64,000 bases of DNA from Actinomycetota bacterium (GTDB lineage: Bacteria > Actinomycetota > Geothermincolia > Fen-727 > Anoxymicrobiaceae): positions 1-64,000 of the forward strand of contig JAHJCO010000026.1 of NCBI GenBank assembly GCA_018831265.1. The letters run 5' to 3'. A program made the translations under genes and the position numbers. How positions within the stretch are numbered: the stretch's first letter is position 1; each line of letters starts with the position of its first letter. This document shows positions 24,950-33,749 of this stretch, piece after piece. The notes under the pieces are model-generated. The model had not been told where the DNA came from, did not search any database, and saw nothing but the letters and a program-made list of their open reading frames with translations.

Positions 24950-26746
24950 ATGCTGAACGCCTCACATATAAGGAACTTCTGCATAATCGCCCATATAGAC
25001 CACGGCAAGTCCACGCTTGCCGACCGTTTCCTGGAGATGACCGGCGCCATCGAGCCCGGCGAGAGGCCTCAGTTCCTCGACAGCATGGACCTCGAGCGCG
25101 AGCGCGGCATCACCATAAAGGCGCAGGCGGTGCGCCTCTCCTACGACCGGGAAGGGGTCGTCTACGAGATGAACCTCATCGACACACCCGGGCACGTCGA
25201 CTTCACCTACGAGGTCTCTCGCACGCTCGCCGCCTGCGAGGGCGCGGTCCTGCTGGTGGACGCGTCGCAGGGGGTGGAGGCCCAGACCATAGGCAACCTG
25301 AGGCTGGCCGAGGAGAACGGCCTGGCGATAATCCCGGTGGTGAACAAGATCGACCTCGGCAGCGCCGAACCCGAGAGGGTAGCCGAGGAGCTGGTCGAGA
25401 TCCTCGGTGTGACCCGCGAGGAGGTGCTGTTCTGTTCGGCCAAGACGGGGCAGGGGATCGCGGCGGTGCTCGACACCGTGGTCGAGGTCGTGCCGCCGCC
25501 GCCCCCGGACAGTGACGGGGTACCGCGGGCCCTGGTGTTCGACTCCACCTACGACCCCTACCGAGGTGTGGTCACGCTCATAAGGGTGGTCTCCGGCCGG
25601 TTCGACCAGGGCGCCGACATCCGGCTGATTGCCGCGGGCACCCGCGCCACGGTGGACTCCATCGGGTACCTGAGCCCGGAGATGGTCCCCGCCGACTCCT
25701 TGAGCACCGGCGAGGTGGGCTTTGTGGCCACCGGTATCAAGGACGTCTCGCAGATACCGGTCGGCGACACGGTGACCTCGTTCGCGGGGGGCGCCGGGAC
25801 GGCGCTGCCAGGCTACCGCGAGCCGAAGCCGGTGGTCTTCGCGGGCCTCTATCCCGTGGAGAACAACGAGCACCAGAACCTGAGAGAGGCGCTGGGCAAG
25901 CTGCGCCTCAACGACTCCTCCTTCACCTACGAGCCGGAGACATCGCAGGCCCTCGGCTTCGGGTTCCGCTGCGGTTTCCTGGGGCTGCTCCACATGGACG
26001 TGGTGCGGGAGAGGCTCGAGCGCGAGTACGACCTCGACCTGATTATCACCGCACCGAACGTGATATACCGCGTCACCGACAAGTCGGGCGGCACCTCTAC
26101 CATAGACAACCCCAGCGAGATGCCCCCGGCCAACGCCGTGGCCCGCGTAGAGGAGCCCTACGTGTCGCTGCTGATCATCACCCCCGGCGACATGGTCGGG
26201 CCGGTGATGGAGCTCTGCCAGCAGCGGCGCTGCGCCTATCACGACATGGTCTACCTCTCCTCCAACAGGGTTGAGCTTTCTTATTACATGCCGCTGGCGG
26301 AGATGGTCTCGGGATTCTACGACCAGCTCAAGAGCCGCTCCCGCGGCTACGCGTCCATGGACTACGAGCTGGCGGGGTTCAGGCCCGGCGACCTGGTCAA
26401 GCTGGAGATCCTGGTGCATGGAGAGGTCGTTGACGCTTTCTCCAGCATCGTGCCCCGCGAGCTGGCGTCCTTCCGCGGCAGGGAGCTGGCGGCCCGCCTG
26501 AAGGGGATAATCCCGCGGCAGCTCTTCGAGGTCGCCATACAGGCGTCGGTGGGAGGGCGCGTGATCGCCCGAGAGACCCTCCCCCCGAGGAGGAAGGACG
26601 TGACCGCCAAGTGCTACGGCGGCGACATCACCCGCAAGAGGAAGCTCTGGGAGAAGCAGAAGGCCGGCAAGAAGAGGATGAAGATGGTCGGCAAGGTCGA
26701 GATCCCCCAGGAAGCGTTCGTGACTATGATAAAGAGCGGCGACTAA
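24950..26746 (+). CDS. lepA: Translation elongation factor 4 (LepA)
   Basis: 598 aa ribosomal GTPase. G1 is AHIDHGKST, G3 is DTPGHVDF and G4 is NKID. The LepA-specific C-terminal domain is present (MDYELAGFRPGDLVKLEILV, CYGGDITRKRKLWEKQKAGK). ATG at 24950 matches the family N-terminus (IRNFCIIAHIDHG); GGAGGT is only 1 nt away, so initiation may be weak or use another signal. The stop codon is inside the following palindrome. Confidence 0.95.
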   Translation: MLNASHIRNFCIIAHIDHGKSTLADRFLEMTGAIEPGERPQFLDSMDLERERGITIKAQAVRLSYDREGVVYEMNLIDTPGHVDFTYEVSRTLAACEGAVLLVDASQGVEAQTIGNLRLAEENGLAIIPVVNKIDLGSAEPERVAEELVEILGVTREEVLFCSAKTGQGIAAVLDTVVEVVPPPPPDSDGVPRALVFDSTYDPYRGVVTLIRVVSGRFDQGADIRLIAAGTRATVDSIGYLSPEMVPADSLSTGEVGFVATGIKDVSQIPVGDTVTSFAGGAGTALPGYREPKPVVFAGLYPVENNEHQNLREALGKLRLNDSSFTYEPETSQALGFGFRCGFLGLLHMDVVRERLEREYDLDLIITAPNVIYRVTDKSGGTSTIDNPSEMPPANAVARVEEPYVSLLIITPGDMVGPVMELCQQRRCAYHDMVYLSSNRVELSYYMPLAEMVSGFYDQLKSRSRGYASMDYELAGFRPGDLVKLEILVHGEVVDAFSSIVPRELASFRGRELAARLKGIIPRQLFEVAIQASVGGRVIARETLPPRRKDVTAKCYGGDITRKRKLWEKQKAGKKRMKMVGKVEIPQEAFVTMIKSGD

Positions 26747-26781
26747 TAATGGTGCCAGGCACAATACCCCTGAATTATTAG
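26743..26781. repeat. GTGCCAGGCAC-type element at the lepA stop
   Basis: CTAATAAT (26743-26750) pairs with ATTATTAG (26774-26781) around GGTGCCAGGCAC. The lepA TAA stop is made from the element's first bases. Same motif set as 601-702 and 28391-28460. Confidence 0.65.
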
Positions 26782-26790
26782 GGGTCCCCG

Positions 26791-27040
26791 CAAGAATCCA
26801 TGGGTAGAATCCAGGGAACGGTTATTCCTTGTGCTTGGGAAGGCCGTAGACCGGTCCGGTCGTACCGTTGGAATCAGTGTCAAAGACTTGAATAACACTA
26901 GAAATCAACTCTTCAATAAAGCAACACAAGCAACAGGATTAACCGTCGAATCCGCTTCGACGGCATCACAGCGGCGATTTCCGTTGAGGATGATGTGTGA
27001 ATCAACTGCTGTTGCTGCTGATATTCAAGTCTTTGACACC
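26791..27040. repeat. Long-arm palindromic element, copy 2
   Basis: 26876-27040 (165 bp) opens with GTGTCAAAGACTTGAAT and closes with ATTCAAGTCTTTGACAC. The ~60 bp before it (CAAGAATCC, TAGAATCCAGGGAA, GGTTATTCC) match copy 1 at 9474. Both copies have the same 165-bp inner length. It sits in a 480-bp gene-free stretch (26747-27229); apart from this and the preceding element I see nothing coding there. Confidence 0.75.
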
Positions 27041-27229
27041 AGACCCGAGCAGGCGGAGTAGTCGTCTCCAGGAATTCCCGCTAACGGAGGGGGCCATGGG
27101 ACCGCGAGTCCATCAACCTCAATGCGCGTCCGGTGGCGGGATATACTCCACATTGGACAGTGGAACAGAAGGATTCGTTTGGACCGTTCCATCCAGAAGA
27201 CCGACGGCCGGCGATGGCGACACCTTTTA

Positions 27230-28273
27230 TCACAACTGCTGTATCGGGGCTCCGCAGTCTCCGCAGAAAATGTAGTCGGGCGTCCAGGAGGCGCTGCAGT
27301 TAGGGCAGCGAATCAGGCTGGAGTCTGAAGCGACTGGTACGGGTCCGGCGACACCGGTCGGCCGGGTTCGGGGCCGTTCACCTGTGTGATCGACGTAAGC
27401 AGGCGCGAAGTCCCGGGGCGCATAGAGGTCAGGCTGGTACTGTTGAGTGGGTTGAGCCTGCCAGGGAGCGGGAGGGGGAACGTAGGCGTACCCTTCCTGA
27501 ATCGGCTGCCTGTAGTCGCGAACCGGCTGCCGGCCTCCCCGCGTTATCAGGTAAGCGATCAATACGCCGATCAGGCCCAGGAAGAACCCCAGGCAGAAAT
27601 AACCGCCGAAACTCCGCCCGTCTTTCTGGCCCATCCTTCCGGATATGTAGCCGAAGCAGGACCCTACCGCCAGCACAACGACGAAGAAACCGACGACGAC
27701 AGGCCAGTTCACCGGGAGAACACCGGTTGCTCCCTGGACAAAAGCATCTTCTCCCTCCTCAGCACTTTCAGCTTCAGCCTTTATCTGCGCTTCAAGAGCG
27801 TTCAGGTCAGCGCCGGGCTGCAGAGCAGATCCCACCGTCTGGCTCATCTGGTTCAAGGCTGTAACGAGCGCTTCAATGCCGTTGATCATCATCGAGTGAT
27901 TGCCGGCAAATCTCGCCGGAGGCTGAATCTGCGCGAGGTCCGATTCCAGCTGCCGAAACTGTCCGATGCTGCCCTGCAGTTTCTGCTGGAAACCATGGAC
28001 CAGGCTCGCAGCCGACTGCAGGCTCGTGGTTGTCTCCAACTGCTGAGTGTACTGTTGGCTGTATGCCTCGGCTTCAGTCTGGATGGCGTTCCAGCGCGTG
28101 CGAACCGATTCGATCTGGGCCTTGTACGCTTTCTCCTCAGCAGTATCGCTGGTTCCGCACCCTGCGACGAGTGTCACTGATATGCAGAACAGGAGGACAA
28201 CGAGTAGCGCGCGTGCGACGTGACAGGCCATCCTTCGAGCCCCGGAGCCCCTGCCGCGCTTCGAACCTGGCAT
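27230..28273 (-). CDS. Lipoprotein-like protein with coiled coil, two membrane helices and a C-terminal zinc ribbon
   Basis: About 347 aa from ATG 28273. Order: an N-terminal signal with lipobox-like LVAGC; a helical, Gln/Glu-rich region (about 40-190); two hydrophobic helices (VVVGFFVVVLAVGSCFGYI and CLGFFLGLIGVLIAYLI); a Pro/Gln/Tyr-rich linker; and a zinc ribbon CPNC...CGDC at the end. If the N-terminus is lipidated outside, the helices return the chain and leave the ribbon outside too. If the signal is an uncleaved helix, the ribbon is cytosolic. No known family recognised. Flanked by repeats on both sides. Confidence 0.6.
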   Translation of the reverse strand: MPGSKRGRGSGARRMACHVARALLVVLLFCISVTLVAGCGTSDTAEEKAYKAQIESVRTRWNAIQTEAEAYSQQYTQQLETTTSLQSAASLVHGFQQKLQGSIGQFRQLESDLAQIQPPARFAGNHSMMINGIEALVTALNQMSQTVGSALQPGADLNALEAQIKAEAESAEEGEDAFVQGATGVLPVNWPVVVGFFVVVLAVGSCFGYISGRMGQKDGRSFGGYFCLGFFLGLIGVLIAYLITRGGRQPVRDYRQPIQEGYAYVPPPAPWQAQPTQQYQPDLYAPRDFAPAYVDHTGERPRTRPTGVAGPVPVASDSSLIRCPNCSASWTPDYIFCGDCGAPIQQL

Positions 28274-28390
28274 TACCGCCCCCCGATTGCCGATATGCAA
28301 TGGGATTTTACCATGGCCGTGTACAGCGAGATGCGGTCGAAAGGACTTCTCAAGTCTCTGACCCAGGGAACACAACGGTCTGCCCGGCGG

Positions 28391-28460
28391 CTAATGTGGC
28401 TGGCACATTATTAGGGGCGGAGCTAATACCTGGCGGCTAATGTGCCTGGCACCGTATTAG
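28391..28460. repeat. Paired GTGCCAGGCAC-type elements before hrcA
   Basis: CTAATGTG-GCTGG-CACATTATTAG is followed by GCTAATAC and CTAATGTGCCTGGCACCGTATTAG. The parts pair with one another as in 601-702. It ends 6 bp before the CIRCE operator, so the hrcA promoter must lie in or just after the element. Confidence 0.65.
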
Positions 28461-28466
28461 CGGATG

Positions 28467-28493
28467 TTAGCAGTCCTGGACTCTGAGTGCTAA
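28467..28493. promoter_or_regulatory. CIRCE operator (HrcA-binding site)
   Basis: TTAGCAGTC - 9 nt - GAGTGCTAA matches the CIRCE consensus (TTAGCACTC-N9-GAGTGCTAA) with one mismatch in the left arm. It lies 12 bp before the hrcA ATG, the usual place for autoregulation by HrcA. Confidence 0.9.
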
Positions 28494-28505
28494 AATCGGT
28501 TCGAG

Positions 28506-29543
28506 ATGATCAGCGAGATAGACAGGCGTAAGAAGAAGATACTGCAGGCCGTGGTGCAGAGCTTCATCCTGACCGGCAAGCCGGTCGGCTCGGGCACGGT
28601 CGCACGCATCTCCGGGCTCAAGGTCTCCAGCGCCACCATACGCAACGAGATGGGCGTGCTGGAGGACCTGGGGCTCCTCAGCCAGCCACACACCTCGGCG
28701 GGCAGGGTTCCCACGGACCTGGCCTACCGCTTCTACGTGGACATGCTCATGGATCAGCACAGGCCGTCCTCGCAGGACGCCAAGGCGGTCGAGAAGCTGT
28801 TCGAGGCCAGGAGCCGCGAGATGGAAGGGATGCTCCAGGAGGCCTCCCTGCTGCTCGGCAGGTTGACCCATACCACGGCGATGGTGTTCGCGCCGTTCAG
28901 CGCCGGAGACACCGTGAGACACGTGGACGTGGTGAGGTTCGGCGTCGGCCGGGCCATGGTGATAATCGTCACCACCAGGGGGCAGGTGGGACGCAGGCTG
29001 GTGAGCATGGACTCCGAGGTGACCGACGAGACCCTTGAGCGCGTCTCGGCGTTCCTGGACAGGGAGCTGTCAGGCAGGGGCGCGGAGGCCATCGACCCGA
29101 CGGCACTGAAGAAGAAGGCCAGGCTGCCGAAGGGTGGCGCCGCCCTGCTCCAGGTGGCCCTGGAGGTCGCCTCCGAGTACCTGGGCGCCATCGACGAGCG
29201 CGTCTACATAGGCGGCACGGCAAACATCGTCCGCGAGCTGGAGGGTGAGGGCTCCGAGTCGGTCCAGGTGCTGCTGGAGGCGCTGGAGAAGCAGTACTTC
29301 ATCCTCGACCTGTTGAAGGACCTGCTCCGTGAGGGGACGCTCACCGTGCGAATAGGTGAGGAGAACCGCCTTGCGGAGCTGCGGCGGTGCGCGTTCGTGG
29401 GCACCAGCTACCCGCTGGCGGGCGGGCTGTTCGGTTCGCTGGGTGTGGTCGGACCCGTGTACATGGACTACGGCCGTACGATCGGCGTGGTCGAGCTGAT
29501 GGCCGAGAACCTCGGCCGCCGGCTGCTGAGCTCCTCGGACTGA
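28506..29543 (+). CDS. hrcA: Heat-inducible transcription repressor HrcA
   Basis: 345 aa. The N-terminal winged helix has VSSATIRNEMGVLEDLGLL and QPHTSAGRVPTDLAYRFYV, the family signature. The C-terminal GAF-like part ends with YGRTIGVVELMAENLGRRLL. It represses heat-shock genes through CIRCE. The ATG lacks a clear Shine-Dalgarno site (ATCGGTTCGAG). Followed 14 bp later by dnaJ; grpE and dnaK are not here, so the operon is the short hrcA-dnaJ form. Confidence 0.95.
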   Translation: MISEIDRRKKKILQAVVQSFILTGKPVGSGTVARISGLKVSSATIRNEMGVLEDLGLLSQPHTSAGRVPTDLAYRFYVDMLMDQHRPSSQDAKAVEKLFEARSREMEGMLQEASLLLGRLTHTTAMVFAPFSAGDTVRHVDVVRFGVGRAMVIIVTTRGQVGRRLVSMDSEVTDETLERVSAFLDRELSGRGAEAIDPTALKKKARLPKGGAALLQVALEVASEYLGAIDERVYIGGTANIVRELEGEGSESVQVLLEALEKQYFILDLLKDLLREGTLTVRIGEENRLAELRRCAFVGTSYPLAGGLFGSLGVVGPVYMDYGRTIGVVELMAENLGRRLLSSSD

Positions 29544-29557
29544 AGCGGGGTCGCGGC

Positions 29558-30649
29558 GTGCAGAACGACATCGACAGGGACCTCTACGAGATACTCGGCG
29601 TGCACCGCGGAGCCTCCGCGGACGAGATAAAGAGGGCCTACCGGCAGCGGGCGCGCGAGTGCCATCCAGACGTCGCCCATCACGACCCGGCGGCGGAGCA
29701 CAAGTTCAAGGAGCTCACCTTCGCCTACGAGGTGCTCTCCGACGCCGACCGCAGGCGCGACTACGACGCCTACGGCCTGGAGGGCTTGAGGCGCGGCGCC
29801 GGCGTGGACTTCAACGGTTTCTCCTCCATATCCGATCTCTTCGACCTGTTCTTCGGCGGCGGCTTCGCCGGCCCGTTCTCGCGCGGGAGGGGGGGGCGGC
29901 CGGGAGGGCCGCTGCCCGGGAGGGACATGGAGGCCGTGGTGCGTATCACCCTGGAGGAGGTCGCTGACGGCACGGACAAGGAGATAGACGTCATCCGCAT
30001 GGCCACCTGCGGCGAGTGCGACGGAACGGGCCTCATGCCGGGCACTCACATGAGTGACTGCTCGCGTTGCGGCGGAAGCGGCGAGCTTCGCACCAGCAGG
30101 AAGAGCCTGCTGGGCACCTTCGTGACCTCCAGTCCGTGCCCGGGGTGCAACGGCGCGGGCAAGGTGATCGACAACCCCTGCGGCAACTGCTCCGGAGCCG
30201 GACTTGCCAGGGTCTCAGAGAAGATAAGCGTGAGCGTTCCACCCGGGGTCGAGCGGGGAGACAGGCTGGTGGTGCGCGGTAAGGGCGAGGGAGGGTTGAG
30301 AGGCGGGCGCACGGGCGACCTGTACGTGGCCGTCGACGTGGAGCCGCACCCGAGGTTCAAGAGGGAGGGGATGAACCTCCGTGCCGCTCTGAAGGTCGAC
30401 ATGGCGGACGCGGCGTTGGGCACGAGCGTCGATATGCCGTCCCTGAACGGTGATTTCCCGTTGAAGGTCCCGGCGGGAACCCAGCCGGGTGCCGTGCTGC
30501 GCGCGAAGGGGAAAGGGCTGCCGCCGCGGTACGGCGGCCGCAGGGGCGAGATGCTGGTGGACGTCGAGGTCGTGGTGCCCACCAGGCTCTCGGGCGAGGA
30601 GAAGAAGTTGCTGCAGGCCCTGCGTGACCTGGGCCGGAAGGCGCATTGA
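29558..30649 (+). CDS. dnaJ: Chaperone DnaJ
   Basis: 363 aa, type I. The J domain (DLYEILGVHRGASADEIKRA, HPD at CHPDVAH), a Gly/Phe/Arg-rich linker, four CxxCxGxG zinc repeats (CGECDGTG, CSRCGGSG, CPGCNGAG, CGNCSGAG) and the substrate-binding C-terminal domains are all seen. It stimulates DnaK. GTG at 29558 is the only start in a sensible place; the longer frame upstream overlaps hrcA out of frame. Confidence 0.95.
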   Translation: MQNDIDRDLYEILGVHRGASADEIKRAYRQRARECHPDVAHHDPAAEHKFKELTFAYEVLSDADRRRDYDAYGLEGLRRGAGVDFNGFSSISDLFDLFFGGGFAGPFSRGRGGRPGGPLPGRDMEAVVRITLEEVADGTDKEIDVIRMATCGECDGTGLMPGTHMSDCSRCGGSGELRTSRKSLLGTFVTSSPCPGCNGAGKVIDNPCGNCSGAGLARVSEKISVSVPPGVERGDRLVVRGKGEGGLRGGRTGDLYVAVDVEPHPRFKREGMNLRAALKVDMADAALGTSVDMPSLNGDFPLKVPAGTQPGAVLRAKGKGLPPRYGGRRGEMLVDVEVVVPTRLSGEEKKLLQALRDLGRKAH

Positions 30650-30686
30650 TGGGAGGTCCGCCGACCACGGACGCTCTCCGGCCGTC

Positions 30687-31463
30687 ATGACCCGGCCGTT
30701 CGCCTACGCGCCTCCGGACAGGATAGTCGAAGGCCCCGGCGGGGTGGTGCTCGAGGGTGAGGAGGCCCGGCACCTGGCGCGCTCGCTGCGCGTCCGGCCG
30801 GGGGAGACCATCATGGTTGCCGACGGGACGGGGATCGTCCACTCCGTGACCATCACAGAGGTCGAGGGGGACACAGTGCGCGGCACCTCGACCGCCCGCA
30901 GGCTCTTCGACCCACCCGTTCCCGAAATCGTGCTCTTCCAGTCAGTCTCCAGGCCGCAGAGGATGGATATCGCCGTGGCACGGTCGGCGGAGTCGGGGGT
31001 CTGTGTCCTCGTCCCGGTGACGAGCCGCCGCTCTGCCCGGATGAAGGCGGGCGCGGTCGCCGGGCGAGCCGAACGATGGCGCAGGATAGCCCTGGAGGCA
31101 TCCAAGGTCGCCCAGCGCCCCCTTCCGCTCGTGGTGGCCGAGGAGGCCGGATGGCCTCTCGACGAGAGGTCGTTCGCCCGGTGCGAGCTGCTGCTGGTCC
31201 TCTGGGAGGAGGAGAGGTCTCGATGCCTCGCCGACGCGCTGCCGACCGCGCCGCCCGCTTCGGTGGGTTTCCTGGTCGGGCCCGAGGGAGGGCTCGAGGA
31301 GGAGGAGGTCGCCGAGCTCACTTCCTTGGGGGCGCTGGCAGTGACACTGGGGGACCTGGTGTTGCGCACGGAGAGCGCGGGGGCGCACTGTGCAATGCTC
31401 GTTCGATACCACTACGGATGTCTCAGGCCCGCCGCGGCGTTCAACGAATCCGGTGAAGCATGA
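30687..31463 (+). CDS. rsmE: 16S rRNA (uracil-1498-N3)-methyltransferase
   Basis: About 258 aa SPOUT-class methyltransferase. The N-terminal PUA-like domain (GEEARHLARSLRVRPGE) and the C-terminal knot motifs LVGPEGGLEEEEV and LRTESAGAHCAMLV are characteristic. ATG at 30687 follows dnaJ by 37 bp. The stop overlaps the next start by 4 bp (ATGA). RsmE after dnaJ is a conserved order in Gram-positive bacteria. Confidence 0.93.
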   Translation: MTRPFAYAPPDRIVEGPGGVVLEGEEARHLARSLRVRPGETIMVADGTGIVHSVTITEVEGDTVRGTSTARRLFDPPVPEIVLFQSVSRPQRMDIAVARSAESGVCVLVPVTSRRSARMKAGAVAGRAERWRRIALEASKVAQRPLPLVVAEEAGWPLDERSFARCELLLVLWEEERSRCLADALPTAPPASVGFLVGPEGGLEEEEVAELTSLGALAVTLGDLVLRTESAGAHCAMLVRYHYGCLRPAAAFNESGEA

Positions 31464-32740
31464 GTGAGGCGGACACCTACCGGGTGACCACGCTCGGCTG
31501 CCGCGTCAACAGGGCGGACTCGCTCGCCATCGAGAGACAGCTTGCCGGGGCCGGGTACCGGAGGGCGGCCCCCGGTGAGGTGCCCTCGGTGTGGGTGGTG
31601 AACACCTGCGCGGTCACGGGCGAGGGGATGCGCAAGTCCCGGAAAGCGGTGCGCCGGTGCGCGGCCAGCGGCGCCAGGGTCTTTGTGACCGGGTGCGGGG
31701 TCGACTTCGACGCGGAGGCGTTCGGGGTCGAGGGCGTGGAGGCGCTGACCGGCAACGCGGGTAAGGCGGGTATCGGCGGGTCCGTAGCGCCGCCCCGGCA
31801 CGACGCGCCCGGCGTAGCCTGGGCGCCCGAGGACCTTACCAGGGTTCCGGTAAAGGTCCAGGAAGGCTGCGAGCGGCGCTGCTCGTACTGCATAGTCCCG
31901 CACGTGCGCCCGGACCCGTACAGCAGGAGCATGCGGGAAGTGCTCTCCGAGGTGCGGTCCCTCAAGGGCTCGGGGGTGGGCGAGGTGATCTTGTGCGGCA
32001 TAGACCTCGGCAGCTATCGCGACCCCGACACCGGCGCCGACCTGGCGGCGCTCGCGGAGAGGGTGCTGGAGGATGCGGCCCCCGCGTGGGTGCGGCTTAG
32101 CTCGATCGAGCTCACGGACGTGAGCGACGAGCTGGTCGAGCTCATCGCAGGGGAGCAGGGGCTCTGCCCCCACCTCCACCTGCCGCTCCAGAGCGGGGAC
32201 GAAGTTGTCCTCCGTGACATGGCCAGGAGCTATCGCCCCGACTGGTTCCTCGAGCGCCTGTCCGCCGTGAGGGAGCGCGTGCCGGGGATCAGCATTACCA
32301 CCGACGTCATGGTAGGCTTTCCCACCGAGGGCGACGAGGAGTTCGAGAACACCACCCGCCTGCTGGAGGCGATGCGCGTCTCCAGGGTCCACGTCTTCAA
32401 GTACTCACCGCGCCGGGGGACGGCGGCGCATCCCATGGGTGATCCCGTGGACCCCGCGGTCAAGCGGTCTCGAGCCCGGGTCGTTCGCGAGATCGCCGCG
32501 CGCAGCGCCCTTCGGTTTCAAGAGGGGTTGGTGGGGCGTATAATCCCTGTATTGGTAGAGGGGGAGATGCCGGGGGAGCCGGGGAGCCTGTTCACCAGGA
32601 CCCGGTGGTTCACGGGCATGGTCATCCCGACAGGGCGGCAGAGAACCGGTGAGATACTCGAGGGGGTCGCGGACGCGGTCGAGGGCGGATTGCTGAGAGG
32701 CGAGGCGGTGGTGCAGCCGCGGCGCCGGAAGGTAGGTTGA
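31460..32740 (+). CDS. mtaB: tRNA t6A37 methylthiotransferase MtaB
   Basis: 426 aa. It would convert t6A to ms2t6A at tRNA position 37. The MTTase N-terminal Cys residues are in TLGCRVNRADS, NTCAVTG and TGCGVDF, the radical-SAM motif is CERRCSYC, and a TRAM-like C-terminus follows. The GCRVN start and the rsmE-adjacent place favour MtaB over MiaB, and a separate MiaB is present at 50020. Confidence 0.92.
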   Translation: MSEADTYRVTTLGCRVNRADSLAIERQLAGAGYRRAAPGEVPSVWVVNTCAVTGEGMRKSRKAVRRCAASGARVFVTGCGVDFDAEAFGVEGVEALTGNAGKAGIGGSVAPPRHDAPGVAWAPEDLTRVPVKVQEGCERRCSYCIVPHVRPDPYSRSMREVLSEVRSLKGSGVGEVILCGIDLGSYRDPDTGADLAALAERVLEDAAPAWVRLSSIELTDVSDELVELIAGEQGLCPHLHLPLQSGDEVVLRDMARSYRPDWFLERLSAVRERVPGISITTDVMVGFPTEGDEEFENTTRLLEAMRVSRVHVFKYSPRRGTAAHPMGDPVDPAVKRSRARVVREIAARSALRFQEGLVGRIIPVLVEGEMPGEPGSLFTRTRWFTGMVIPTGRQRTGEILEGVADAVEGGLLRGEAVVQPRRRKVG

Positions 32741-32888
32741 GTGCCCCATTTCATGAGTACGGTGTCGCACCGAGAACGGCGAGGCGCCGCTCATGCAAGG
32801 CGCGCGACCGACGCGTACGCCCGTCGTACTCGGAGGGAGCGGAACGCAGCAGGTGGGGATGGATCGACGTTCGAATGCAGGCGTATTT

Positions 32889-33251
32889 ATGGAATGGGGT
32901 ACTAAGTTGGAGGACTGCCTGTTCTGCAGGATCACGCGGGGCGAGGTCGGCGCCGACATCGTCGAGGAAAAGCCGCACGCCATCGCGTTCAGGGACATCA
33001 ATCCCCAGGCGCCGGTTCACGTCCTGGTCGTACCCAGGGAGCATATCCCCTCGGTCAGCGACCTGGGTCCGGAGCACTGCGACGTTCTGGCGGACGTCTT
33101 CGCTCTCATCGGTGACATAGCCGTGAGCGAAGGGATCGCGCAGAGGGGCTACCGGGTGGTGCTGAACATAGGTGAGGAGGCCGGCCAGGCGGTCGATCAC
33201 CTGCACTTCCATATGCTCGGCGGCCGGTTCTTCTCCTGGCCGCCGGGCTGA
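32889..33251 (+). CDS. HIT-family nucleotide hydrolase
   Basis: About 120 aa. The histidine triad DHLHFHMLGG and the N-terminal DCLFCRI zinc/substrate block define an HinT-like purine nucleoside phosphoramidase. ATG 32889 and TTG 32907 are both possible; the second gives the common MEDCLFC-type N-terminus. The ~145 bp before it are open but not protein-like. Same strand as the mtaB block. Confidence 0.9.
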   Translation: MEWGTKLEDCLFCRITRGEVGADIVEEKPHAIAFRDINPQAPVHVLVVPREHIPSVSDLGPEHCDVLADVFALIGDIAVSEGIAQRGYRVVLNIGEEAGQAVDHLHFHMLGGRFFSWPPG

Positions 33252-33281
33252 GCGACCATAGAGAAAGGGGCATCGCGACCG

Positions 33282-33728
33282 ATGGACCTGAAGGCACAAG
33301 TCGGTGAAGACCTGAAGACGGCGATGAAATCCAGGGACAAGCTAAAGGTCTCCACCTTGAGGCTGCTCCTGTCCGAGATCAAGAACGCGGAGATAGCCAA
33401 GAGGGGCGAGCTGGACGAGAGCGAGACCGACGCCGTGGTCGCGCGCGAGGCGAGGAAGCGGAGAGAGGCGATCGAGGAGTTCGCGAAGGCAGGACGGCAG
33501 GACCTGGTTGACAAGGAGACCGCCGAACTGGAGATCCTGTCCGGGTTTCTGCCCGAACAGGTGCCGGAAGACGAGCTCCGTGGGCTCATCGACCAGGCGA
33601 TAGAGGAGGTGGGGGCCGCTTCCCCCAAGGACCTCGGAAAGGTCATGAGCGTCCTGATGCCCAGGGTAAAGGGAAAGGCGGACGGCAAGGCCGTGAACAG
33701 GCTGGTCCGCGAGGCCCTGGGAGGATAG
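33282..33728 (+). CDS. GatB/YqeY domain protein
   Basis: 148 aa, all helical. The family start DLKAQVGEDLKTAMKSRDK, the EREA-like KRREAIEEF block and the closing DLGKVMSVLMPRVKGKADG are clear. The domain resembles the tRNA-binding tail of GatB; the role of the stand-alone protein is unsettled. It lies between the HIT gene and phoH in a conserved run. Confidence 0.9.
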   Translation: MDLKAQVGEDLKTAMKSRDKLKVSTLRLLLSEIKNAEIAKRGELDESETDAVVAREARKRREAIEEFAKAGRQDLVDKETAELEILSGFLPEQVPEDELRGLIDQAIEEVGAASPKDLGKVMSVLMPRVKGKADGKAVNRLVREALGG

Positions 33729-33749
33729 ACGGCCCGCGAGGAATCCCAC

